Shown here one piece after another: positions 24,351 through 31,900 of a stretch of DNA of 64,000 nucleotides (its first letter is position 1; every line of letters begins with the position of its first letter). The notes beneath the pieces are model-generated. The model was not told the DNA's origin. It made no database searches and was given only the letters and a program-made list of their open reading frames with translations. A program made the translations under genes and the position numbers. The DNA is from Agrococcus sp. Marseille-P2731 (GTDB lineage Bacteria; Actinomycetota; Actinomycetes; Actinomycetales; Microbacteriaceae): the NCBI RefSeq assembly GCF_900117395.1, contig NZ_FPEG01000002.1, positions 62,001 through 126,000 of the forward strand, in the 5' to 3' direction.

Positions 24351-25055
24351 GTGCAGTCTCGTGCGACGCGGTCGGATGCGGTGGGTCGTGCCTGGCGCGA
24401 CGGCGCCTCGGTCGCGCTCGCCACGAGCGCGTACGGCGTCTCCTTCGGCGCGCTCTCCATCGCGAGCGGCCTCGACCTGTGGCAGACGATTGCGCTGAGC
24501 CTGCTGATGTTCTCGGGCGGCTCGCAGTTCGCCTTCATCGGCGTGATCGCCTCCGGCGGCGGATTCGCAGGTGTGGCGAGCGCCGCCATGCTGGGGCTGC
24601 GCAACGCGCTGTACGGCATGAGCATGCGCAGCGTGCTGCAGCCGAGACCCGCGATGGTGCCGCTCACGGCGCACCTGACGATCGACGAGTCGACGGCGGT
24701 CGCCCTGGCGCAGGACGACCCGGCCGCGCGCCGGGTCGGCTTCTGGGTGACGGGCATCGGCATCTACCTCGGCTGGAACCTCGCGACCCTCGCGGGCGCG
24801 CTCCTCGGCGACCTGCTGGGCGATCCGAAGCAGTGGGGGCTCGACGCGGCTGCGGCCGCCGCGTTCGTCGGGCTGCTGTGGCCTCGGCTCCGCGCTCGGC
24901 AGGCGGTCGCGGTCGCTGCGGCGAGCGCGGCCCTCGCGGCGGTGCTGCTGCCGGCGCTGCCCTCCGGCATGCCGGTGATCGTGGCAGCGGTGGTGGGCGT
25001 GGTCGTCGGCCTCACGAACTGGCTCGGCCCGCGATCGACGGTGGAGCGCGCGTGA
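24351..25055 (+). CDS. azlC: AzlC-family branched-chain amino acid exporter, large subunit
   Basis: 234 residues from GTG 24351. AYGVSFGALSIASGLDLWQTIALSLLMFSGGSQFA-type segment near residues 25-60 (SGGSQFAFIG core) and LTIDESTAVALAQ near 105 are AzlC signatures. With the small partner AzlD it exports branched-chain amino acids or analogues. Four to five membrane helices. The stop overlaps the GTG of azlD. Confidence 0.92.
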   Translation: MQSRATRSDAVGRAWRDGASVALATSAYGVSFGALSIASGLDLWQTIALSLLMFSGGSQFAFIGVIASGGGFAGVASAAMLGLRNALYGMSMRSVLQPRPAMVPLTAHLTIDESTAVALAQDDPAARRVGFWVTGIGIYLGWNLATLAGALLGDLLGDPKQWGLDAAAAAAFVGLLWPRLRARQAVAVAAASAALAAVLLPALPSGMPVIVAAVVGVVVGLTNWLGPRSTVERA

Positions 25056-25366
25056 CGCTCTGGCACCTGATCCTGCTCGCCGCCATCGCGGTCCTCGCCA
25101 TCAAGCTCGTCGGCTATGCCGTGCCGCAGCGGCTCTTCGAGCGCCCGCGGCCGCGCCGCACGCTCGAGCTGCTCACCGTCTCGCTGCTGGCCGGGCTCGT
25201 CGCCGTGCAGACCCTCGGCGGCGACGACGGGGTGGTGCTGGATGCGCGCATCCCGGCCGTGCTGGTGGCGGCGGGGCTGTTCGCCGTGCGAGCGCCGTTC
25301 ATCGTCGCGGTGGTCGCCGCCGCGGCGGTCGCCGCGCTGCTGCGACGCTTCGTCGGCCTCGCGTGA
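25052..25366 (+). CDS. azlD: AzlD-family small subunit of branched-chain amino acid exporter
   Basis: 104 residues from GTG 25052, overlapping azlC by 4 bases. Three to four hydrophobic helices; KLVGYAVPQRLFERPRPRRTLELL and DARIPAVLVAAGLFAVRAPF match the AzlD pattern of a helix, a Pro-Arg loop and two further helices. Partner of AzlC in the membrane. Confidence 0.92.
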   Translation: MTLWHLILLAAIAVLAIKLVGYAVPQRLFERPRPRRTLELLTVSLLAGLVAVQTLGGDDGVVLDARIPAVLVAAGLFAVRAPFIVAVVAAAAVAALLRRFVGLA

Positions 25367-25477
25367 TCCACCGGCGCCGTCGGCGTCTCCCGCGGGGCCA
25401 GCGCATTCGCTAGGGTGGGCGTCTCAGGCGGCGATCCCCAGCCGCTCGGGCCGAGGCTCGAGCACAGGCGGCATCGC

Positions 25478-25483
25478 TATGCT
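25478..25483 (+). promoter_or_regulatory. -10 element (TATGCT) of the garA-ftsR operon
   Basis: TATGCT lies 46 bases before the garA start, with GGAGGAAG as ribosome site. The rest of the 163-bp gap shows no other structure. Confidence 0.5.
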
Positions 25484-25529
25484 GAACGTCTGCCGGCTCT
25501 TGCCGGCCCCGTCCGCGTGGAGGAAGCGC

Positions 25530-25985
25530 ATGACTGAGCACGACGCCGGGAAGCCGGTCAACGACGGCGAGAGCACGCAGTCGTGGGGTGACGACTACCG
25601 CGCGCAGCTCGCCGCGATGATCGAGGGCACCACGGCAGAGGATCGCGACGCCGTCGCGTCGCTGCCTTCGGGCTCCGCGATCCTCGTCGTGCGGCGCGGC
25701 CCCAACGTCGGCGCGCGCTTCCTGCTGGATCAGGACTCCACGGTCGCCGGCCGCCACCCCGACGCCGACATCTTCCTCGACGACGTGACCGTCTCGCGTC
25801 GGCACGCGGAGTTCGCGCGCACGGGCACGAGCTTCGAGCTGCGGGACCTGGGTTCGCTGAACGGCACGTACCACAACAACGAGCGGGTCGACGCTGTCGT
25901 GCTGCGCGACGGCGCAGAGGTGCAGGTCGGCAAGTTCCGCCTCACCTTCTACCGCTCGCGGCTCGACCTCGAGCCCCGCACGTGA
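25530..25985 (+). CDS. garA: GarA-type FHA-domain protein
   Basis: 151 residues from ATG 25530. The FHA domain covers about 52-140: VAGRHPDADIFLDDVTVSRRHAEF with the phosphothreonine-binding Arg/Ser/His set, then LRDLGSLNGTYHNN. In mycobacteria and corynebacteria, GarA/OdhI binds and restrains 2-oxoglutarate dehydrogenase until PknG or PknB phosphorylates the N-terminal ETTS motif. Here the matching stretch reads ESTQSW, so the acceptor could be Ser or Thr but the motif is not canonical. It overlaps the MerR gene downstream by 4 bases, the same order as garA-Rv1828 of M. tuberculosis. Confidence 0.88.
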   Translation: MTEHDAGKPVNDGESTQSWGDDYRAQLAAMIEGTTAEDRDAVASLPSGSAILVVRRGPNVGARFLLDQDSTVAGRHPDADIFLDDVTVSRRHAEFARTGTSFELRDLGSLNGTYHNNERVDAVVLRDGAEVQVGKFRLTFYRSRLDLEPRT

Positions 25986-26665
25986 GCGCGCAGGCTGCGC
26001 GCAAGCCCGCCGGCCTGCTCTCGATCGGCCAGGTGCTCGCGAAGCTCGGGCCCGAGTTCCCCGACCTCTCTCCGTCGAAGCTGCGCTTCCTCGAGGACCA
26101 GGGGCTCATCTCGCCGCAGCGCACCGCGAGCGGCTACCGCAAGTTCGACGCCTCCGACCTCGAGCGCCTGCGCTACATCCTCACGCTGCAGCGCGACCAC
26201 TACCTGCCGCTCAAGGTGATCCTCGGGCACCTCGACGACATCGATGCAGGCCGCACGCCGCAGATCCCCGGCGCCAACATCCGCGTCGAGGCTCCCTCGA
26301 TCCTGGGAGCCGAGCGGCGGCTCTCTCGCGCAGAGCTGCAGAGCGAGGCCGGTGCCTCGAAGCAGCTGCTCGCCGACGCCGTCTCTGCCCAGCTCGTGCC
26401 CGGCGCCGAGCCCTTCGGCGAGGCGGCTGTGCAGTCGCTCAAGGCGCTCGTCGAGCTGCAGCGATTCGGCATCGAGCCGCGCCACCTGCGGGGCATGCGG
26501 CAGTCGGCGCAGCGCGAGGCAGCCCTCATCGAGTCGGCCCTCAAGCCCATGCGCGGGCGTCGCGAGACGGGCAGCCAGGCGAAGGCCGCGGAGGCGGCGC
26601 GCGACCTCGCGAGCCACATCCAGTCGGTGCGCGAGCAGCTCATGCGCGACGCGCTCGGCGCCTGA
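25982..26665 (+). CDS. ftsR: FtsR-like MerR-family regulator
   Basis: 227 residues from GTG 25982, overlapping garA. MerR winged helix at the N-terminus (LLSIGQVLAKLGPEFPDLSPSKLRFLEDQGLI, quoted by its ends) with GYRKFDASDLERLRYILTLQ, then a long alpha-helical C-terminal part. This is the orthologue position of Rv1828/FtsR, which in Corynebacterium glutamicum activates ftsZ. Neither cysteine nor metal ligand is visible, so it is not a metal sensor. The likely target here is the inverted repeat at 57131-57150 in front of ftsZ. Confidence 0.87.
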   Translation: MSAQAARKPAGLLSIGQVLAKLGPEFPDLSPSKLRFLEDQGLISPQRTASGYRKFDASDLERLRYILTLQRDHYLPLKVILGHLDDIDAGRTPQIPGANIRVEAPSILGAERRLSRAELQSEAGASKQLLADAVSAQLVPGAEPFGEAAVQSLKALVELQRFGIEPRHLRGMRQSAQREAALIESALKPMRGRRETGSQAKAAEAARDLASHIQSVREQLMRDALGA

Positions 26666-26792
26666 TCGCCCGTCGACCGGCCGTGTGGCGCCTGTGCCTC
26701 GTCAGGGGCAGGGAGTAGGCTCGCCTCCGACACGCCGAACCGCTCGCGAGTTCCCGGGAGTCCGGGCATCGAGTCGATACGGTGGGCCAACA

Positions 26793-26816
26793 CTCAACCA
26801 CAACTTGAAGGTTGAG
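26793..26816. promoter_or_regulatory. Inverted repeat, probable MerR/FtsR-type operator
   Basis: CTCAACC (26793-26799) and GGTTGAG (26810-26816) are perfect complements separated by 10 bases, in AT-richer DNA. It lies 10 bases downstream of a TACGGT -10 candidate (26778-26783) and 24 bases before the MerR gene start. The right half, AACTTGAAGGTTGAG, closely matches AACTAGAGGTTGAG in front of ftsZ. Confidence 0.6.
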
Positions 26817-26840
26817 CCCAGCACAGCGGAAGGGACGGCC

Positions 26841-27404
26841 ATGCGCGACGGCAGCGGAGATCAGGGCGACACCAGTGGTCGCGACCTCGGCCTGCTGTTC
26901 ACGGACGGCCTGCCCCAGCAGGACGACTCGGTCGGCTACAAGGGCGCCATCGCCGCTGACGCGGCGGGCATCACCTACCGCCAGCTCGACTACTGGGCTC
27001 GCACGGGTCTCGTGGTGCCGACGGTGCGGCCCGCGCACGGCTCCGGCAGCCAGCGCCTCTACTCCTTCCGCGACATCCTCGTGCTCAAGCTGGTCAAGCG
27101 CCTGCTCGACACCGGCATCTCGCTCCAGCAGATCCGCGTGGCCATCCAGCAGCTGCACGAGGCGGGTGTGCGCGACCTGACGCAGACGACCCTGATCTCC
27201 GACGGCGCGAGCGTCTACCTGTGCACGTCGAGCGACGAGGTCATCGACCTCCTGGGCCGCGGCCAGGGCGTCTTCGGCATCGCCGTCGGCAAGGTGCTGC
27301 GCGAGGTCGAGACCCAGCTCATCGAGCTCGAGGTCACGCCGGTCGAGCAGCAGCCGGTCGACGAGCTGGCCGCGCGCCGCGCGCGCAAGAGCCGCACGGC
27401 CTGA
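26841..27404 (+). CDS. Second MerR-family regulator of the GarA cluster (Rv1830-like)
   Basis: 187 residues from ATG 26841 with GGAAGGGACGG upstream. Winged helix at about 35-105: YKGAIAADAAGITYRQLDYW, TGLVVPTVR, SQRLYSFRDILVLKLVKRLLDTG. The C-terminal half predicts a ligand- or partner-binding region without cysteines. In M. tuberculosis, Rv1830 sits in the same place and influences growth; the DUF151 gene (Rv1829) that lies between there is missing here. A palindrome in its leader suggests self-control. The gene faces the repeat block that ends at the parA stop. Confidence 0.87.
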   Translation: MRDGSGDQGDTSGRDLGLLFTDGLPQQDDSVGYKGAIAADAAGITYRQLDYWARTGLVVPTVRPAHGSGSQRLYSFRDILVLKLVKRLLDTGISLQQIRVAIQQLHEAGVRDLTQTTLISDGASVYLCTSSDEVIDLLGRGQGVFGIAVGKVLREVETQLIELEVTPVEQQPVDELAARRARKSRTA

Positions 27405-27440
27405 GCCCGCCGCGCTCGACTGGCGCCCCCGCACCTGAGT

Positions 27441-27620
27441 GGCGCCTCCCGCGTGTGAGTGGCGCCTCCGGCGTGTGAGTGGCGCCTCCGGCGTGTGAGT
27501 GGCGGGTCCGGCGTGTGAGTGGCGGGTCCGGCGTGTGAGTGGCGGGTCCGGCGTGTGAGTGGCGGGTCCGGCGTGTGAGTGGCGGGTCCGGCGTGTGAGT
27601 GGCGGGTCCGGCGTGTGAGT
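27441..27620 (+). repeat. Array A: nine tandem 20-bp repeats
   Basis: Nine perfect-length units from 27441: one GGCGCCTCCCGCGTGTGAGT, two GGCGCCTCCGGCGTGTGAGT and six GGCGGGTCCGGCGTGTGAGT. The variants are grouped, which shows growth by unequal duplication of neighbouring units. A degenerate unit precedes (27422-27440, ending GCACCTGAGT) and another follows (27621-27640). There are no unique spacers, so it is not a CRISPR. Confidence 0.95.
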
Positions 27621-27820
27621 GGCGCGTCGCGTTTCAGCGGCGCTCCCCGCGCTCGGCAGCACCGCACGTTCGGTGCCCAGCACATCCGGGTGGCGCCATC
27701 CGGTCGCTCACCACAACGGACGGTCATCGTCCTGATACGCCTCCCGCCTTCAGCAGTCGTCGCTCGCTCGCGAGAGCGACCAGGCACGCTCGGGAGGCGC
27801 CAGTCAGCCTCGCCGCACGC

Positions 27821-27940
27821 CACTCAGGTGCGGGAGTCGCCAGTCAGGTGCGGGAGTCGCCAGTCAGGTGCGGGAGGCGCCACTGAGGTGCGGGAGGCGC
27901 CACTCAGGTGCGGGAGGCGCCACTCAGGTGCGGGAGGCGC
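27821..27940 (-). repeat. Array B: six tandem 20-bp repeats, inverted relative to array A
   Basis: Six units: consensus CACTCAGGTGCGGGAGGCGC, with CAG for CAC, GAG for GGC-type single changes in four of them. The reverse complement of array A's first unit is CACTCACACGCGGGAGGCGC, differing from this consensus at only three positions. Degenerate units flank it (27791-27820 and 27941-27955). The two arrays could pair over long stretches. Confidence 0.93.
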
Positions 27941-27996
27941 CACTCGCGCGCGGTGCAGCGGCCGAGAGGATGGCCGCGGGCCCGTGGAGGGCAGGA

Positions 27997-28926
27997 CTAG
28001 CGCTGCGGCGACTCGTCGGTCGCGTCGTTCGACGTCGCAGCTGCCTCAGCAGCCGCGGCCTCCTCGAGCTCCGCGGCTGCCGTCGCGTCGACGGCAGCAG
28101 TGGGCGCGGGCAGCTTGCGACCGGAGGCGGCCTCATCGCCGGCGCGGCCGGCCGAGGTCTGGACGGTCTGGAGCAGCTCGTCGAACTGCAGCGCCATCTC
28201 CTGCGCGCCCTCGCCGGGCCAGACGTGCAGCGGCCGGGCGGCGCCCTGGGCCTGCTGCATCGACGTGCGCTCGGGCAGCACGGTGTCGAGCACGAGCGGC
28301 CCGAACATGTCCTTGAGCTCCTGGATGCGGTACTGGTGCTCGAGCGACTGCGGGCGCGCGCGGTTCACGACGATGCCGAGCGGCTGGAGGCGCGGGCTGA
28401 GGCCGCGACGGATCTCCTCGATCGCCCGCAGGGCGCGGTCGGCGGCGGCGACCGAGAAGAGCCCGGGCTCGGTCACGACGAGCACGCGGTCGGAGGCGGC
28501 CCACGCCGTGCGGGTGAGCGCGTTGAGCGAGGGCGCGCAGTCGACGAGCACGAGGTCGTAGTCGTTCTCGACCGTCGTCAGCGCCGTCTCGAGCTTCCAG
28601 ATGTCCTTGATCGTCGGGTGCGGGCCGTCGAAGTTGATCGCCGAGGGCGAGCCGATGAGCACGTCGATGGTGCCGCCGTGGCCCTGCGTCCACCCGGAGG
28701 GCGAGATCGCCTGCTGCACGACCTTGTCCTTCGGGTTCGCGAGCACATCGGCGATGTTGAGCCTGCCCTCGATCTCGATGTCCATGCCGGTCGAGGCATC
28801 GGACTGCGGGTCGAGGTCCACCACCAGCGTGCGGAGGCCTTTCGCGAATGCGGCGGAGGCGAGACCGAGCGTCACCGTGGTCTTGCCGACGCCGCCCTTG
28901 AGCGAGCTGATCGAGAGTACGTGCAC
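27997..28926 (-). CDS. ParA/MinD-family ATPase without a ParB partner
   Basis: 309 residues from GTG 28926, where TAGGCT lies 8 bases upstream; the longer frame to 29016 would run through the divergent promoter. Deviant Walker A SLKGGVGKTTVTLGLA near residue 8, DLDPQSDASTG near 40 and VDCAPSLNALTR near 130 are typical ParA motifs, and the C-terminal 50 residues are an Ala-rich tail. No ParB gene and no parS are seen near it, so it is not the chromosome partition pair. Its gene ends next to the opposed repeat arrays. A role in positioning a protein complex is possible. Confidence 0.85.
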   Translation of the reverse strand: MHVLSISSLKGGVGKTTVTLGLASAAFAKGLRTLVVDLDPQSDASTGMDIEIEGRLNIADVLANPKDKVVQQAISPSGWTQGHGGTIDVLIGSPSAINFDGPHPTIKDIWKLETALTTVENDYDLVLVDCAPSLNALTRTAWAASDRVLVVTEPGLFSVAAADRALRAIEEIRRGLSPRLQPLGIVVNRARPQSLEHQYRIQELKDMFGPLVLDTVLPERTSMQQAQGAARPLHVWPGEGAQEMALQFDELLQTVQTSAGRAGDEAASGRKLPAPTAAVDATAAAELEEAAAAEAAATSNDATDESPQR

Positions 28927-28934
28927 GGCGGCCA

Positions 28935-28940
28935 AGCCTA
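28935..28940 (-). promoter_or_regulatory. -10 element (TAGGCT) of the ParA gene
   Basis: TAGGCT, then TGGCCGCC, then the GTG at 28926, on the minus strand. The pyruvate carboxylase -10 (TAGATT, 28948-28953) begins 7 bp away on the other strand. Confidence 0.6.
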
Positions 28941-28947
28941 GCGGCAC

Positions 28948-28953
28948 TAGATT
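28948..28953 (+). promoter_or_regulatory. -10 element (TAGATT) of the pyruvate carboxylase gene
   Basis: TAGATT lies 37 bases before the ATG, leaving a leader with CGGAGGG as ribosome site. Confidence 0.5.
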
Positions 28954-28990
28954 GGATCGGAAGCGCCGCCACACCTCGGAGGGTTCCTGC

Positions 28991-31900
28991 ATGTTCAAGA
29001 AGCTGCTCGTAGCCAACCGCGGCGAGATCGCGATCCGTGCCTTCCGAGCAGCGAATGAGCTCGGGATCAGGACGGTCGCGGTCTACGCCCACGAAGACCG
29101 CAACTCGCTCCACTGCCAGAAGGCGGATGAGGCCTACCAGATCGGCGAGCCGGGCCGCCCGGTGCGCGCCTACCTGTCGGTCAGCGAGATCATCCGCGTC
29201 GCCAAGGATGCCGGCGCCGACGCGATCTACCCCGGCTACGGCTTCCTCAGCGAGAACCCCGAGCTCTCGACCGCGGCGGCCGAGGCGGGCATCACCTTCG
29301 TGGGGCCCGGCCCCTCGGTGCTGGCGATGGCCGGCAACAAGGTCACGGCCAAGGAGCACGCGATCGCCGCAGGCGTGCCGGTGCTGCGGTCGACCCCCGC
29401 GACGACCGACCTCGAGGTGCTCGTCGCCGGCGCCGACGAGATCGGCTTCCCGGTCTTCTGCAAGGCGGTCGCCGGCGGCGGCGGCCGGGGGATGCGCCTG
29501 GTCGAGCGTCGCGAGGATCTCCGGGATGCGCTCGAGGCCGCGATGCGCGAGGCCGACAGCGCCTTCGGCGACGCCACGATGTTCATCGAGCAGGCGGTCG
29601 TGCGGCCGCGCCACATCGAGGTGCAGATCCTCGCCGACGCGACCGGCGAGACCGTGCACCTGTTCGAGCGCGACTGCTCGGTGCAGCGCCGCCACCAGAA
29701 GGTGGTCGAGATCGCCCCGGCGCCCAACCTGAGCGACGAGCAGCGCCAGGCGCTCTACCGCGACGCCGTCGCCTTCGCGAAGTCGATCGGCTACGTCAAC
29801 GCGGGCACCGTGGAGTTCCTGCTCGACACCGCGGGCGAGCGCGCCGGCGAGCACGTGTTCATCGAGATGAACCCGCGCATCCAGGTCGAGCACACCGTCA
29901 CGGAGGAGATCACCGACGTCGACCTCGTCGGCAGCCAGATCCGCATCGCGGCGGGGGAGACCCTCGCCGACCTCGGCCTGCTGCAGGACCAGATCTCCAT
30001 GCACGGCGCCGCGCTCCAGTGCCGCGTCACCACCGAGAACCCCGCCGACGGCTTCCGCCCCGACACCGGCCGCATCACCGCCTATCGCTCGCCCGGCGGC
30101 GCGGGAGTGCGCCTCGACGGCGGCACGATCAACCCCGGCACCGAGGTGAGCCCGCACTTCGACTCGATGCTGGCGAAGGTCACGTGCCGCGGCCGCGACC
30201 TCGACACCGCGATCCGCCGTGCCCACCGCGCGGTGAGCGAGTTCCGCATCCGCGGCGTCGCCTCGAACATCCCGTTCCTGCTCAACCTGCTCGACAACGA
30301 GCAGTTCCGGGCCGGCGACGTCTCCACCCACTTCATCGACGAGCACCCCGAGCTCACGCGGATCAACCCGCCGAAGGACCGCGCCTCGAAGGTGCTCTCG
30401 TGGCTCGCCGACGTCACCGTCAACAAGCCGCACGGCTCGGCCGACGGCGTCATCAACCCGGCGATCAAGCTGCCCGCCATCGACCTCGAGGCTCCCGCGC
30501 CCGACGGCGAGCGCCAGCGGCTGCAGGAGCTGGGCCCGCAGGGGTGGGCCGACGCGCTCCGCCAGCGCACCTCGCTCGCCGTGACCGAGACCACGTTCCG
30601 CGACGCGCACCAGTCGCTGCTCGCCACCCGCGTGCGCACGGCCGACCTCGTCGCCGTCGCGCCGCACGTCGCCCGCATGACGCCGCAGCTGCTCTCCATG
30701 GAGGCGTGGGGCGGGGCGACCTACGACGTCGCGCTGCGCTTCCTCGGCGAGGACCCCTGGGAGCGCCTGGCGCGCATCCGCGAGGAGATGCCGAACATCC
30801 CGCTGCAGATGCTGCTGCGCGGCCGCAACACCGTCGGCTACACGCCCTACCCGACCGAGGTGACGACCGCCTTCGTCGAGGAGGCGGCTGCGACCGGGAT
30901 CGACGTCTTCCGCATCTTCGACGCGCTCAACGACGTCGACCAGATGCGCCCGGCGATCGACGCGGTGCTCGCGACCGGCACGACGGTCGCAGAGGTGGCG
31001 CTGTGCTACTCGGGCGACCTGCTCGACCCGGCCGAGGATCTCTACACGCTCGACTACTACCTCGGCCTCGCCGAGCGCATCGTCGACGCGGGCGCGCACG
31101 TGCTCGCGATCAAGGACATGGCGGGCCTGTTGCGCGCGGGCGCGGCCTCGAAGCTCGTCGCGGCGCTGCGCGAGCGCTTCGACCTGCCCGTGCACCTGCA
31201 CACGCACGACACCGCCGGAGGCCAGCTCGCGACGCTGCTCGCCGCCTCGGCCGTGGGCGTCGACGCGGTCGACGTCGCGAGCGCTGCGATGGCCGGCACC
31301 ACGAGCCAGCCCTCGCTCTCGGCGCTCGTCGCGGCCGTCGCGCACACGGAGCGCGACACGGGCCTCTCGCTCGCCGCCGTCAGCGACCTCGAGCCCTACT
31401 GGGAGGCCGTCCGCCGCCTCTACAAGCCCTTCGAGTCGGGCCTGCCCGGTCCCACGGGCCGCGTCTACCACCACGAGATCCCGGGCGGGCAGCTCTCCAA
31501 CCTGCGCCAGCAGGCGATCGCGCTCGGGCTCGCCGACGACTTCGAGAAGATCGAGGACTGGTACGCGGCCGCATCGCGCATCCTCGGCCGCCCGACGAAG
31601 GTCACCCCCTCGTCGAAGGTCGTCGGCGACCTCGCGCTGCAGCTCGTGGCGCAGGGCGTCGACCCCGACGACTTCGAGCGGGACCCGCGCAAGTACGACA
31701 TCCCAGACTCCGTCATCGGCTTCATGGCCGGCGAGCTCGGCGACCTGCCGGGCGGCTGGCCCGAGCCCTTCCGCTCGAAGGTGCTCGAGGGTCGCGACGT
31801 CGACATCTCGGTGAAGCCGCTCGAGCCCGAGCAGGCAGCGCGGCTCGAGGCGCTGGGCGTCGACCGGCAGCACGCGCTCAACGAGCTGCTCTTCGCTGGC

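Larger units (their letters stand above)
27405..27996. other. 592-bp non-coding block between convergent genes
   Basis: No gene is supported. The block lies between the stop of a MerR gene (+) and the stop of a ParA gene (-). It consists of a 20-bp repeat array (27421-27640), a unique spacer of about 150 bp, and a second 20-bp repeat array in the opposite orientation (27791-27955). Long minus-strand frames through the arrays (Thr/Pro/His/Arg repeats) exist only because the repeats lack stops on that strand. Confidence 0.85.

Noticed and set aside
26640-27823. Minus-strand frames giving Thr-Pro-His-Arg repeat proteins through the 20-bp array
   Set aside because: The repeat has no stop on that strand and 20 is not a multiple of three, so every minus frame is open and gives similar repeats; there is no ribosome site or conserved flank.
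27421-27955. CRISPR array
   Set aside because: The 20-bp units abut one another with no unique spacers, and no cas gene is present.
28927-29016. Longer ParA start at 29016
   Set aside because: The extension would run through the divergent promoter region and the first codons of pyruvate carboxylase, and lacks ParA homology before the VHVLSISSLKGG start.
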